Source: Granulicella sp. L56 (GTDB lineage: Bacteria; Acidobacteriota; Terriglobia; Terriglobales; Acidobacteriaceae). Taken from it: a stretch of 64,000 nucleotides of DNA. A model generated the notes under the pieces. That model was not told the DNA's origin, made no database searches, and worked only from the letters and a program-made list of their open reading frames with translations. Made by a program: the position numbers and the translations under genes. Shown one piece after another: positions 1 to 9,931 of this stretch. Location: positions 1 to 64,000 of the forward strand of contig NZ_LMUS01000006.1 in assembly GCF_009765835.1 (NCBI RefSeq), read 5' to 3'. The first letter of the stretch is position 1. Each line of letters begins with the position of its first letter.

Positions 1-1
1 C

Positions 2-319
2 ACCCTCGATAACAACTCCACCAATAACCCCGCTCCAGCCATCACCCTCACCGGAACGGGAACCACCGCAACACATGAGGTCGATCTGAGTTGGAATCCT
101 CCTGTTACTTCAATTGATCCGGTCGCTGGTTACAACATCTATCGTGCGACCGGTGGCAGCTCTTCGTTCCAACTGCTGAATTCAACGGTCGATAGTGTCA
201 CAACCTATGTCGACAGTACGGTCCAAAGCGGTTCGACATACACCTATATTGTAAAAAGCGTTGATGGTTCCGGCGTCGTGAGCGTCGCTTCTAACCAGGT
301 CAACGTGACCATTCCTTAG
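2..319 (+). CDS. C-terminal end of a secreted Ig-like/fibronectin type III protein (5' truncated by window)
   Basis: The reading frame is open from base 2 and stops at TAG 317-319, giving 105 residues. The first 25 or so (ending ITLTGTGTT) look like the last strand of a choice-of-anchor/Ig-like domain. From VDLSWNPP onward the text is a fibronectin type III repeat (GYNIYRATGG, then TYTYIVKSVDGSG and ASNQVNVTIP). Repeated domains of this kind are typical of large extracellular or surface proteins of Acidobacteriota. The bulk of the protein lies outside the window, so its overall role cannot be stated. It converges with the phospholipase gene on the other strand, 209 bp away; I see no clear terminator in that gap. 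Confidence 0.75.
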   Translation, partial: TLDNNSTNNPAPAITLTGTGTTATHEVDLSWNPPVTSIDPVAGYNIYRATGGSSSFQLLNSTVDSVTTYVDSTVQSGSTYTYIVKSVDGSGVVSVASNQVNVTIP

Positions 320-528
320 CAGCCTCCAATTCCGTACGCATATCCGCGCCCGGCTGCGTATCAGTCTGAGCTAAGATTTATGGCATTTCTGCGCAATCCA
401 TCCTTTTACGCATTCTTCGCCAGATGGCACACAACATTGAACAGAGACGAGCACGAAGAAGTTCAAACGTATTTTGGGCGTAACTCCCGGCCAGTATGTT
501 CCACACTCAGATTCGATTTAGCGAAAAT

Positions 529-2691
529 CTATCCTGAAAGATCACTAACTGAATAAACTCCAGGATCGCTTGTGCTGGGCCTCCCCGTCTCAACATGCCC
601 GGCGAAGCGACGAAAGAACGCGGAGTCTTCTTTATCTTCTATTGAAATGTCAAACCATCCTGAACTGGATGCAAGCAGCCACGAATCCTCTGTCCTTGCA
701 CCGGCCGCTAGCTCATAGTGTCTTGTTTCGGAATTCCCATAGCTGTTCCGGACTATTAGCGCACATGACGCTGCTCCTTCATTGACGAGCGTGAGATAGA
801 CATCGCCGGACTGTCTATCGTAGTGCACCGTTGCTTCAGGCTTCGACGTTGCCGCTTTTCGGACAGAAGGAAAGCGGCCCTTGAAATGAAAAAGGGAGCC
901 ATTCGGCCCATAGATGGATAGATCATAGCCAGCTTCGTTCTTGAGCGGCTCCCAGTAGTCGGAGAGTGTTTTCGATGCTGAGAGAGCATAACGCCGCGGG
1001 GATTGATGCGGCGCACGCCCGTTATAAACATAGAAAGCTACGCCTGCACGGTCTACATTTTCAAAATCGATCCACACCTTTTCTTCCTCAATGCGGCATC
1101 GTGTCGAAAACTCATAAGGCAATGGTCGAGCAGGCCGGACGCCGGGCTCTTGCAAAGGCATCTTTTGAATCATCGGAACTCTATACGGCTGGTGACGAGA
1201 AACGATGGGCTCAGGTACAACGAACAAAGAAACTTTAGCGTCCGACACGCTAGAAAAGTCGAAGGCGGACGTGAGATCCCCACAAACTGCTCGGCGCCAT
1301 TTACTGATATTCGGTTCCTGTACACCAAAACGAGCTTCAAGAAACTGCAATACTGAAGTATGGTCGAAGGTCTGCGAACAAACCCATCCGCCTTTCGTCC
1401 AGGGAGACACAATCAACATTGGCACCCTCGGCCCTAGTCCAACCGGTTGTAAGCCCCTAGCATCGGCGCCCGGAATCAGCGGGTGCTCCTCTTTGCCGTA
1501 CCTGTCCATATCAACGAACTCGTCCTTCAGGCTATCGGCCAGATCGTCTGACACTCGCCCTTGTGCATTCATTGCCTGTGTATTTGGGGGCATTGGCGGC
1601 ACAACATGATCGAAGAGGCCATCATTCTCGTCATAGTTAATCAAAAAAGCCGTCTTGCCCCATATCTCTGGCTTTGAAGTAAGTGCTTCCAGAACGAGAT
1701 TGATATAGTAAGCGCCATCGGTAGGTGAAGCTTCAGGATGCTCACAATACTTATAAGGTGCCACGATCCATGAAACCTGCGGCAATCGGTTATTTTGGAC
1801 ATCATCGTGAAAATCTACAAGCGTATGCGTTGAAGCACCTTTTTGCACTAATGCACTTGTAGCCGATGCCCCTTCTGCTACTTGGTACTGAGCAAAAAAT
1901 TCAAGAGAGTTATCCGTGTAATTATCTGTTGGAGTTCCGGGAACACCAGAACCTCCTTGATAAACCTTCCAACTCACATTGTTTGCTTCAAGGCGCTCAG
2001 AGTATGTTGTCCAGGTATAGCCATTTACTTTCCCCCGTTCTTCAAGTGCTGGCCCGTTTGGCTTAGTTCCATGTGTATTACGCGGATCGCATGTTCCCGT
2101 CCATAGATAGATTCGATTGACCAGTGTGTCAGCAAACGCAGAGCAGAAATAAGAATCGCAAAGCGTAAAGGCATCGGCAAGAGCATAATGAAAGCTAACG
2201 TCTTCGCGCTTCAGATAGCCCATGGTCAGCACGTCTTGCTTCTGATTTACCCACTGGTCGTACTTACCGTGATTCCAGGCAAGATGGCCACTGCTCCAGC
2301 CATGATCTGTGCCTGCTTGATATTCGGTTGTATTCTTCGGGTTTAGATACCATGGCAAAATATGTTTTGCATGTGCAGACAAACCGCGATTATGATAGCG
2401 CTTCGTCTTAATCTTAGCTGGCGGCTGATACCAGATCGGGTTCCCATTCGGCAATTTAACAGGCCGAGGATCATTGAAGCCGCGAACTCCACGTAGCGAT
2501 CCAAAATAATGATCGAACGAGCGGTTCTCCTGCATCAGGATCACAACATGTCCAACGTCTTGTATAGAGCCCTTCGTCCGATTGGCTGGAAGAGCAAGCG
2601 CTTTGCGGATGCTCTGTGGCAACAGCGCCGTACCGGTTGCTGCTGCTGCCATGCGAAGAAACTCTCGTCTGTTCTTGCTTTGACCCACCAA
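529..2691 (-). CDS. plcN: Phosphocholine-preferring phospholipase C (non-haemolytic PlcN/AcpA type), Tat-exported
   Basis: 720 aa, about the family length. The N-terminus has a twin-arginine signal (R8-R9-E-F-L followed by an Ala-rich stretch, likely cut near residue 35). The phosphoesterase signature ENRSFDHYFG is at residues 55-64, and the second metal-site block (NYDENDGLFDHV) sits near residue 355. Two C-terminal DUF756-like beta domains follow at about 535-620 and 630-700, as in Pseudomonas PlcN/PlcH. The family hydrolyses phosphatidylcholine and related lipids to diacylglycerol and a phosphorylated head group outside the cytoplasm. It is the last gene of a minus-strand series that begins with ethanolamine permease and EutBC, which suggests lipid head-group scavenging; that link is inference. 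The family call is firm, the exact lipid preference is not. Confidence 0.9.
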   Translation of the reverse strand: MVGQSKNRREFLRMAAAATGTALLPQSIRKALALPANRTKGSIQDVGHVVILMQENRSFDHYFGSLRGVRGFNDPRPVKLPNGNPIWYQPPAKIKTKRYHNRGLSAHAKHILPWYLNPKNTTEYQAGTDHGWSSGHLAWNHGKYDQWVNQKQDVLTMGYLKREDVSFHYALADAFTLCDSYFCSAFADTLVNRIYLWTGTCDPRNTHGTKPNGPALEERGKVNGYTWTTYSERLEANNVSWKVYQGGSGVPGTPTDNYTDNSLEFFAQYQVAEGASATSALVQKGASTHTLVDFHDDVQNNRLPQVSWIVAPYKYCEHPEASPTDGAYYINLVLEALTSKPEIWGKTAFLINYDENDGLFDHVVPPMPPNTQAMNAQGRVSDDLADSLKDEFVDMDRYGKEEHPLIPGADARGLQPVGLGPRVPMLIVSPWTKGGWVCSQTFDHTSVLQFLEARFGVQEPNISKWRRAVCGDLTSAFDFSSVSDAKVSLFVVPEPIVSRHQPYRVPMIQKMPLQEPGVRPARPLPYEFSTRCRIEEEKVWIDFENVDRAGVAFYVYNGRAPHQSPRRYALSASKTLSDYWEPLKNEAGYDLSIYGPNGSLFHFKGRFPSVRKAATSKPEATVHYDRQSGDVYLTLVNEGAASCALIVRNSYGNSETRHYELAAGARTEDSWLLASSSGWFDISIEDKEDSAFFRRFAGHVETGRPSTSDPGVYSVSDLSG

Positions 2692-2821
2692 ACAAATCTC
2701 CTGAATTCAATTTATTATCTCGCACAACATTCACTCTCAATCGGCGGCATCTGTGCAACAAGGATGGCCCGGTAGGCCACCCTTATTGTGCTGATCGCCG
2801 AGCGGCTATGAAAGCTGCAAC

Positions 2822-5800
2822 TTAGAATTGCAATCTTAGAGACACCTGCCCTGTGCGGTTGCCGCTGAAATCTCCAAGTCTGGCGCTAGTAATAACGCCG
2901 AACTGAGGACTGGAGATATCTACATTCGGATCTGCCAGATTAGTGTGGTTGACGACATTGGTGAAGGTTCCCTCGGCGCGGAGCGATACTCCCTCTGTGA
3001 TCGCAAAGCTCTTGCTCAGCCCCGTCGATAGATTGAAGGTCCCGGGGCCGACAACCGAGCCCATCTGCTCGTTACCGAACCGTCCGATTGGAAGGGGATC
3101 TGCGATTCCGTTCCGAATCTGACCGTCGCCAGTGTGGCACGGATTGCCGGGGATCCAACTTGGGTCGCCAGGACAGACGAACGATGTCTTTTTGATCCAG
3201 TTATTTCGATTTTGGCCAGCAGGAACATAGCTTCCACTAACACGGTCCGTCTTCTGAGTATGGTGACCAAGATCGCCATAAAGACCTCCATTGAGCCCCG
3301 AACCGGTGCCGGATGGATCACCTTGTCCACTGTCGAAGTACGGAGAAAGGAATGGACCGGTCTGCAGAAGAAGAATATTCGAGATCTGCCAACCGCCCAC
3401 TGCTGCGTCAAGTACGCGGTTCATCTTGCCGCCATACCGGAGTCCGCGGCCTATCGGAATGGCATACACCATCGTGGTGTTCCAGCGATGACGTCGAGTT
3501 CCATAGATCTGACCAAAATCAACATTTGGATCATACCCATACGATGCTCGGCCACCGCCAGTCTCACCGGTAAAGCTGCCGCTGCCAGGGCCCTGGTTAT
3601 TGGAAAGATTTTTAGCTAACGTGTACGTCGAGTCGAAGGTCAGGCCATTGGAAAGGTGGTGTGAAAGCTCCATCTGCATCGACTGATAGTTTGAGGCAGC
3701 TCCTGTAGAACGTGTATTGATGCGGCCCCAGTTGGGAAAGGGACGCGCGGAGAGTGGCTGATAGTATGCCGACATCGTGCTGGAGTACGGAAGATCATTT
3801 AGATTGGGTGCCCATACCAGGTGATGTGAAGTCATGCCGATGTACGAGACACGCAAGCCGTAATTATGTCCAAGATCGCGATCGACAGAGAGTGATACCT
3901 GCTCTGAGTATGGATCTTTCCAGTTGATATCGTTGGCTGTTCCAAAGTAAGCCTGGCCATAGGCGGCAGCATTACTGTTTTCGCCAGCGCCCGCATATAT
4001 CTGCGGCCAGACATAGGATGGGCCTGTTGGAGTAAGTAAATTTTGATAGGTCTCGGTCCCTGACTGCAGTGTTCCTGTCAAGGAGTAGAAGTTACCTCCA
4101 AGTAAGGTGATGTTATACATGCCAAAACCACCGCGGATAACTGTTCTGTCGTTGCTGAAGGGACGGTAGGCAAACCCCAGCCGCGGGAAGAACCGCTTTT
4201 TAGATGAGAGGCGAAGGCCGTCCGGCAGGCCTGCTTGAGAATTGGAGAGCGTCGGTGTACACGCTGCGCCATTTTGCGCGGGGAGTCCGCTCGACTGACC
4301 AAGCCCACAGGAATTGAAAGAGTCGATAAATGGGATATCGACGATGCTTCCCTTCCCGTCTGGATAGATGACGCGGCCTGACTTGGCAACCGATGGATCA
4401 AAGTTTCCGATATTGCCCGAAGGGTCATGGTATGCAGGGTGAAATTCCCAACGAATACCGTAGCTCAGAGTGAGTCGATCGGTCACCTTCCACTGATCTT
4501 GCGCATAGGCCTGATAGTGCATGGTCTGGCCATCGTTATCGGACTGCACGACATCGTAGAACGTATTGTTGGGTGCACCAATAAGGAAGTCTGCAAACTC
4601 CTGGCCCGTAAAGGTGGCGCTGGAGTAATCGAAGGTCCCATAATTGTCGGCTCCGTTGAACCCGAGCGGAGTGATGGCTTCGATTTTCCGGACATCAACG
4701 CCAAATTTCATGCTATGGCGTCCCTTCGTCCAACTTAGCCCATCGGTGTAGACGAAGGTGCGGGATTTAGTGAGCGAATTTAACCGATCTGCGTCGAGTT
4801 CAGTGAGAAAACTAAAATCGAGTTCAGGTAGTCCGTTGTAGAAAAGATTTTGCAAACCGACAAGGCCACTGCCTTGAGCAAAGCTCTTTCCGTCGAAAGA
4901 ATTCGTGTTGCCTGTAGTTTGAAGCGTCGCACCGATGCGAAGCTCATTTTCCAGATTTGCAGTAAAGCTGTAGTTGAATGCTCCAAGAAAGACACGGTTT
5001 TGGCTGATATGTGAACTGGACGGAACCATTAGATTATTAGGGCTCGCCTGGTTGAGATTTTTCCAGGTAAACCGCCCAAAAATAAGAGCCTTCTTGCCAA
5101 GATACTGGTCGCCACGAACATCAAATTGGTTCGAGAAAAGTGAATTCTCTTGATTGGTTGCGTAGTTGACGGTGCCAGGAATATAGACGTTAGGATTTCC
5201 GAGATTAGGATCCGGAAAGAATTGAAGAAATTTTTGCGACACGGAATTCAGTGGAACTGTGTAATTTGGATAAGTTCCACCCGTGAAGGGGTCCTTAAGA
5301 GGTGTAACCCCTTGTACGCCAGAAAAATCACCACTCTTCATAGCGGTGGTTGGCACTTCAAACTGAGCAGGCGTGGTTCGTGGTCCGCGATATCCTTCAT
5401 AGGTAGTGAAGAAAAACGTCTTATCGTGACCGTTATAAAGATGTGGAATATAGACAGGACCACCGGCAGTGATACCAAAATCATTGGTGGAAACGTGCGG
5501 CTTGGTGAGCGAACCATAAGGGGTGGCGTTGAATGCCGACTCCTGGTGATACCAGAAAAGCGCGCCGTGCAGGTGATTGGTGCCGCCTTTGGTGATGCTG
5601 GTGACTTCGCCGGGTTGCCCAAACTCTGCATTATTGAGAACGCCGTCTACGCGGATCTCAGAGATCGAATCACCTGAGGGAAGGGCGTCCGCCATAGGGG
5701 AATTACCGGTGCTGCTCTGAATCGTAATGCCGTCGACAGAAACCTCAGTCTGAAATGGGAGACCTCCCTGAACTGAATAGTTTCCTGACGAGTCCGCCTG

Positions 5801-6319
5801 CACTCCTGGCAATGTCTGAATGATGGTAAGAGGGCTTGTTCCGCTGGTACTGGCGCGGTAGTTTGCTGGAAGGTCCCGAACTGCCACTGCTGAAAGCGAC
5901 GCATCGATCGACGCTGTCTCTGTTTGAATCGTACCTGCGCTGGCAGCGTCTACGGTTACTTGTTGATCGATCTTCCCGACGGTAAGTGCTGCATCGGCGC
6001 GGAGTTGTTGACGGGCCGTCAAGGTGAGGTCTCGCAGTACCTCGCTTTGAAAGCCCTCTGCATTGATTTCCACCATATAGTGGTCCGCTGGAATATTCAG
6101 TAGCTGGTAATCCCCAGCGCTGTTGCTGGTGACAGTCCGGGAGACGCCTGTGTCGGTGTCGGTAATCTTTACCGACGCGTTCGGCACTGCGGCTCCGGTC
6201 TGATCCTTTACCGTTCCCAGAATGGAGCCTTGAATCGACTGGGCTATCACCGGACAAGCAGACAAGATCGTCACCGCAAGAACTAGGATAAGAGAGCGAA
6301 CTACTATCGTCAGTCGCAT
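2822..6319 (-). CDS. Oar-like TonB-dependent receptor with carboxypeptidase regulatory-like domain
   Basis: 1,165 aa. A signal peptide ends at about residue 27 (ACPVIAQ). A carboxypeptidase-regulatory-like domain covers about 28-95 (GTVKDQTGAAVPNASVKI then YQLLNIPADHYMVEI). A plug-like segment follows (VSVDGITIQSSTG, near 200), then a very long outer-membrane beta barrel ending in an aromatic residue (VSLRLQF). This matches the Oar-type receptors that are abundant in Acidobacteriota and import large ligands, often oligosaccharides. The start is supported by AAAGGA eight bases upstream of ATG. It lies between the EutR-like regulator and the phospholipase on the same strand, so a lipid- or head-group-linked substrate is possible but unproven. 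Ligand unknown. Confidence 0.85.
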   Translation of the reverse strand: MRLTIVVRSLILVLAVTILSACPVIAQSIQGSILGTVKDQTGAAVPNASVKITDTDTGVSRTVTSNSAGDYQLLNIPADHYMVEINAEGFQSEVLRDLTLTARQQLRADAALTVGKIDQQVTVDAASAGTIQTETASIDASLSAVAVRDLPANYRASTSGTSPLTIIQTLPGVQADSSGNYSVQGGLPFQTEVSVDGITIQSSTGNSPMADALPSGDSISEIRVDGVLNNAEFGQPGEVTSITKGGTNHLHGALFWYHQESAFNATPYGSLTKPHVSTNDFGITAGGPVYIPHLYNGHDKTFFFTTYEGYRGPRTTPAQFEVPTTAMKSGDFSGVQGVTPLKDPFTGGTYPNYTVPLNSVSQKFLQFFPDPNLGNPNVYIPGTVNYATNQENSLFSNQFDVRGDQYLGKKALIFGRFTWKNLNQASPNNLMVPSSSHISQNRVFLGAFNYSFTANLENELRIGATLQTTGNTNSFDGKSFAQGSGLVGLQNLFYNGLPELDFSFLTELDADRLNSLTKSRTFVYTDGLSWTKGRHSMKFGVDVRKIEAITPLGFNGADNYGTFDYSSATFTGQEFADFLIGAPNNTFYDVVQSDNDGQTMHYQAYAQDQWKVTDRLTLSYGIRWEFHPAYHDPSGNIGNFDPSVAKSGRVIYPDGKGSIVDIPFIDSFNSCGLGQSSGLPAQNGAACTPTLSNSQAGLPDGLRLSSKKRFFPRLGFAYRPFSNDRTVIRGGFGMYNITLLGGNFYSLTGTLQSGTETYQNLLTPTGPSYVWPQIYAGAGENSNAAAYGQAYFGTANDINWKDPYSEQVSLSVDRDLGHNYGLRVSYIGMTSHHLVWAPNLNDLPYSSTMSAYYQPLSARPFPNWGRINTRSTGAASNYQSMQMELSHHLSNGLTFDSTYTLAKNLSNNQGPGSGSFTGETGGGRASYGYDPNVDFGQIYGTRRHRWNTTMVYAIPIGRGLRYGGKMNRVLDAAVGGWQISNILLLQTGPFLSPYFDSGQGDPSGTGSGLNGGLYGDLGHHTQKTDRVSGSYVPAGQNRNNWIKKTSFVCPGDPSWIPGNPCHTGDGQIRNGIADPLPIGRFGNEQMGSVVGPGTFNLSTGLSKSFAITEGVSLRAEGTFTNVVNHTNLADPNVDISSPQFGVITSARLGDFSGNRTGQVSLRLQF

Positions 6320-6412
6320 ATTTTCCTTTCAGCTGAGTAAATCGATGGGCCTCAAATAAGACGAAACTTATTCATCACGTGCACTGGAATTAAATGAGAC
6401 AAACGCACATAC

Positions 6413-6445
6413 AAAGGCTCTGCAAGCGTCTTGCAAAGTGCCTTT
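6413..6445 (-). promoter_or_regulatory. Nested inverted repeat between the EutR-like gene and the TonB receptor
   Basis: Two nested dyads: outer arms AAAGGC (6413-6418) and GCCTTT (6440-6445), inner perfect dyad TGCAAG-CGT-CTTGCA (6421-6435). It is about 95 bp upstream of the receptor start and 120 bp downstream of the regulator stop. It could be a terminator for the regulator (only a short T run follows on the minus strand) or an operator/leader hairpin for the receptor. Confidence 0.4.
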
Positions 6446-6564
6446 GGCCGTCATAGCTCGTCCGACGTTCATCACCATATAGGTGCAGAATAGTCAGCAA
6501 ACGGCGAGACCGTTATCTAATATCGGCAAAAGAGAATATTTTTTGTGATCTATTCACAGAAGCA

Positions 6565-7572
6565 TTACGAAACGAATGCTTGACGCCGCTTCAGACGCTG
6601 AGACGGAAGCTCACCAAAGAGTCCTTGATAGTCTCTAGCAAACTGGCTTAGGTGCCAGAATCCCCAATCCGCAGCGGCCTGCTGAACCGACATGACACCC
6701 GAACTGGGGTCACGTAAGCAACGGCGCACTCCATTGAGCCGAAGCGTCCGCAGATACGCATTCGGACTCATCCCCATGACATCTTGAAAGGCATATTGCA
6801 ACGTGCGACGACTGATCTGAAACGTCTGACAAAGATTGACGACGGTAATCGTCTCTTCCTGATTCTGCAGAAGATACTGCCGAACCTCGCGCACAATTTT
6901 ATAGTGACTCATTTGGCTATAAGGTGCGCGGCCCGTGGTCTCATGGGTGCTGCAAATGTCTGCCAGTGCGTCCAGCACGGCAATTCGAATACTCTTGCTC
7001 GACGAAGGATTGGCAACAATATCTGGAGTGCGGGCGCCCTCTTCCAGAATTTGTCTTACCAATTCCTGAAGGCGCATTCGCTGACCAGGCCTAATTTTGA
7101 GCAGTTCGTCTTGCATGACACGAGGTAATCTACTGGACTGGTTCAATGCCTGAATATGATTTTCCAGATCTTTTCTATCGACAACGAGGCCAAGAATTTC
7201 AAAGTTGTTTGGCGTCAGCAGCTCGAACTGGGAATGTCCAGGGCGCATGGCGATGGTATCTTCCCCCATAGAAAAAGAAGCCAGTTTACAGCCTTCCGTT
7301 CTGGTCATTGGGATTCCGAACCACCAACTTTCGGAGTCCACAACGCACGACTGTCGAAGAACATGACTGGTAGCTTCGTGGAAGATCTGCATCCTGCCAA
7401 TCCATAGCTCATGAATACTGCCGGAAAAGCGCCCGGGGGCAAGCTGATCGTAGAGCTGGCACCATCCTGTCAAGCTAAGGGCCTGGTCATCCACGTCGGT
7501 TGCGGTATGAGAATAAAATCCATGCCTGGGTAAGCTACCCATTTCTTCCGGAATGGTCGATGAAGCAGCCAT
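6565..7572 (-). CDS. eutR: AraC-family transcriptional regulator, EutR-like
   Basis: 335 aa. The C-terminal third (about 225-325) is an AraC/XylS double helix-turn-helix: TVVNLCQTFQISRRTLQYAF, then MSPNAYLRTLRLNGVRRCL and WGFWHLSQFARDYQGLFGELPS. The motif FQ(I/V)SRRTLQYAF and GFWHLSQF are characteristic of the EutR branch, whose E. coli member (350 aa) responds to ethanolamine plus adenosylcobalamin. The N-terminal 220 residues form the effector domain. It follows eutC by 105 bp on the same strand, as a pathway regulator encoded next to its target genes. The symbol is assigned from motif plus context; binding sites were not identified. Confidence 0.75.
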   Translation of the reverse strand: MAASSTIPEEMGSLPRHGFYSHTATDVDDQALSLTGWCQLYDQLAPGRFSGSIHELWIGRMQIFHEATSHVLRQSCVVDSESWWFGIPMTRTEGCKLASFSMGEDTIAMRPGHSQFELLTPNNFEILGLVVDRKDLENHIQALNQSSRLPRVMQDELLKIRPGQRMRLQELVRQILEEGARTPDIVANPSSSKSIRIAVLDALADICSTHETTGRAPYSQMSHYKIVREVRQYLLQNQEETITVVNLCQTFQISRRTLQYAFQDVMGMSPNAYLRTLRLNGVRRCLRDPSSGVMSVQQAAADWGFWHLSQFARDYQGLFGELPSQRLKRRQAFVS

Positions 7573-7677
7573 GCTATGTTCTCACCCAACTCATATGCGC
7601 TAGTATGCATCCTGCCTATATGCGAAACAAGAAGATTACAGAAGAAATAATAAAGTGATCGCGGAAAGAGTTTTTTT

Positions 7678-8499
7678 CTATTGAGGCCAACCGGGACGAG
7701 ATACCGTTTTCTTCATTTGCAAAGTCGTGCTGCCCGATTCATCTGAGGCTGTCAGATGTGTAACAGTGCTGTCATCTTTGAGCCGAACTCCCGTCCCTCC
7801 CAGAACTCGCGCTTCCCGAAGCAAATAGACCAGCTTGTAAGCTGCCTGTTCGTAGGAAAGGCCAGCCGGGCGAATATTTGAAATGCAGTTACGCTCTGCG
7901 TCGGAACGTCCAACATAAGGTTCATAGGTTATATAGGCTCCCAGACTATCGGCTGCGGTCAATCCTGGCCGTTCCCCGATCAGGATGACGACTGCCTCTG
8001 CACCACGAATAGCACCGATCTCGTCCCCCAGAGCCACGCGCGCTTGAGTGGCAAGCACGATGTCATCCAGATCCCACTCGACAAGTTGAGGTTTCAATAT
8101 CTTCAACAGCGCGAGCGAATGTTCTTGGGGAGCAAGCGATGAAAGCCCATCCGCGATGACGATAGTAAGTCTTCTGGCCGAATTTGATGTCGGCTGCAGA
8201 TCGCTAATGCAGTCAATCGAGAGCCTGCGACCTAAATCGGGGCGATGAAGATACTCTATGCGATCCTTGGCTTGGCTCCATGCCCTCCGTGAATAAAATC
8301 CTGCATCTTTCAACTCCAGTGATAATGTATCTGGCTGAAACGGCGCATAGATCACATTGCGAGCTCGCGCATGCGCCATGCTAAAACTCAGCATTGCCTC
8401 TGTCGGCAGGCTCGATCCAACCCTTCCCAAACCAATATGTGCTTGAGTGAATCGCGATAACGTTCGCCAGGGATCGGGCTTTGCAAGAGATTTGATCAT
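7678..8499 (-). CDS. eutC: Ethanolamine ammonia-lyase, small subunit
   Basis: 273 aa (E. coli EutC is 295). The conserved C-terminal core is visible: TIVIADGLSSLAP, then AVVILIGERPGLTAADSLGAYITYEP and RNCISNIRPAGLSYEQAAYKLVYLL. With EutB it forms the adenosylcobalamin-dependent enzyme that converts ethanolamine to acetaldehyde and ammonia in the cytoplasm. The ATG overlaps the eutB stop by four bases (ATGA), indicating translational coupling and a 1:1 subunit supply. The product ends with a Lys/Arg-rich tail of no known role. No microcompartment targeting peptide is evident and no shell gene is present in the window. Confidence 0.93.
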   Translation of the reverse strand: MIKSLAKPDPWRTLSRFTQAHIGLGRVGSSLPTEAMLSFSMAHARARNVIYAPFQPDTLSLELKDAGFYSRRAWSQAKDRIEYLHRPDLGRRLSIDCISDLQPTSNSARRLTIVIADGLSSLAPQEHSLALLKILKPQLVEWDLDDIVLATQARVALGDEIGAIRGAEAVVILIGERPGLTAADSLGAYITYEPYVGRSDAERNCISNIRPAGLSYEQAAYKLVYLLREARVLGGTGVRLKDDSTVTHLTASDESGSTTLQMKKTVSRPGWPQ

Positions 8500-9893
8500 G
8501 CATCACCAATGGCTAGAAGTCCGCCAGAAAGCAGTGCGCCTGCTGCTTCTTCAGGTGGCATTAGCATACCTGCTGCGTCTGCAATCCCCATTTCTTGCAG
8601 CCAGATTTCAAACTCGGGAGCGCGTCTTAACCCTAGAACTTTTCGCACATAAAGTGCATCGTGAAATGATGTGCTCTGGTAGTTCAGCATAATGTCGTCC
8701 GCGCCAGGAACCCCCATAATGAAATTCACGCCGGCGACTCCAAGCAGCGTCAATAGCGTATCCATATCATCCTGGTCAGCTTCTGCGTGATTGGTATAGC
8801 ACACGTCACATCCCATCGGCAGGCCCAGCAGCTTGCCGCAGAAGTGGTCCTCAAGTCCTGCCCGAATAATCTGTTTGCTATCGAAAAGATACTCCGGGCC
8901 AATGAACCCGACGACTGTATTGACGAGCAGCGGTGAGTATTGCCGTGCTACCGCATAGGCTCGCGCTTCGCAGGTCTGCTGATCGACACCGAAGTGTGCA
9001 TCGGCAGAGAGCGCACTTCCCTGCCCGGTTTCAAAATACATGCAGTTTTGCCCAACCGTACCTCGCTTGAGCGAAAGCGCGGCCTCATGTGCTTCTTTCA
9101 ACAAGCCAAGCGTGATGCCAAAACCTTCATTCGCTTTCTGCGTCCCCGCGATGGACTGAAACACAAGGTCAACGGGAGCCCCTGATTCTATTGCTCTCAT
9201 CGTATTGGTAATATGCGTCAAGACGCAGGCTTGCAGCGGCGCATTGAACCGCAGCCTGAAGTTATCGAGTCCACGTAAAAGCTCGATCGCTGTTGCCGTA
9301 CTGTCGCTTGCCGGATTGATGCCGATCACAGCATCGCCGCAACCGTAGAGCAACCCATCGATCGTAGAGGCTAGGATGCCCCTAATATTGTCAGCGGGAT
9401 GATTCGGCTGGAGCCGAACCGACATGCGTCCGGGTAAGCCAATCGTGTTACGAAAGCGCGTAATGACGTTGCACTTGCGCGCTGCCAGAATCAGGTCCTG
9501 ATTGCGCATTAGTTTCGAGACTGCCGCTACCATCTCTGGCGTCAAACCAGGGGCTACGGCTTTCAAGGCATCGGAGTCGCGTTCATCACTTAAAATCCAC
9601 TCGCGCAACTGCCCAATAGTCAGATGTCGAATTGGCGAAAAGGCTGCTTCATCGTGAGTGTCAATAATGAGACGGGTGACCTCATCGTTCTCATAGGGGA
9701 CAACGGCCTCATTCAAAAAATGTGTCAGTGGTACTTCGGCCAGAGCATATCTTGCGGCAATTCTCTCAATGTCCGATTCCGCGGCGAGCCCCGCTAAGAC
9801 ATCTCCGGAGCGCAAAGGGCTGGCCCTCGCGAGCAGTGTCTTGAGATCGTCAAAGCGATACGTCCGGTCATGAGTCGCATACGAGAAATTCAC
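8496..9893 (-). CDS. eutB: Ethanolamine ammonia-lyase, large subunit
   Basis: 465 aa (E. coli EutB 453). The TIM-barrel catalytic subunit carries the expected blocks: SVRLQPNHPADN near 160, YGCGDAVIGINPASDS near 185-200, MYFETGQGSALSADAHFGVDQ near 285-305, GPEYLFDSKQIIRAGLEDHF near 335-350 and CDVCYTNHAEADQDD near 362-376. It binds ethanolamine and the adenosylcobalamin upper ligand. It lies 38 bp downstream of the ethanolamine permease and overlaps eutC, so the three form an operon. Neither the EutA reactivase nor aldehyde dehydrogenase EutE nor alcohol dehydrogenase EutG is found in the window, so downstream steps must be encoded elsewhere. Confidence 0.95.
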   Translation of the reverse strand: MNFSYATHDRTYRFDDLKTLLARASPLRSGDVLAGLAAESDIERIAARYALAEVPLTHFLNEAVVPYENDEVTRLIIDTHDEAAFSPIRHLTIGQLREWILSDERDSDALKAVAPGLTPEMVAAVSKLMRNQDLILAARKCNVITRFRNTIGLPGRMSVRLQPNHPADNIRGILASTIDGLLYGCGDAVIGINPASDSTATAIELLRGLDNFRLRFNAPLQACVLTHITNTMRAIESGAPVDLVFQSIAGTQKANEGFGITLGLLKEAHEAALSLKRGTVGQNCMYFETGQGSALSADAHFGVDQQTCEARAYAVARQYSPLLVNTVVGFIGPEYLFDSKQIIRAGLEDHFCGKLLGLPMGCDVCYTNHAEADQDDMDTLLTLLGVAGVNFIMGVPGADDIMLNYQSTSFHDALYVRKVLGLRRAPEFEIWLQEMGIADAAGMLMPPEEAAGALLSGGLLAIGDA

Positions 9894-9931
9894 AAGTTGG
9901 GATGCTCCTTAATCTCGCTGAAAGATTCGGT

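Noticed and set aside
7678..9893. Ethanolamine microcompartment locus
   Set aside because: No shell-protein (BMC domain) gene or encapsulation peptide is visible around eutBC.
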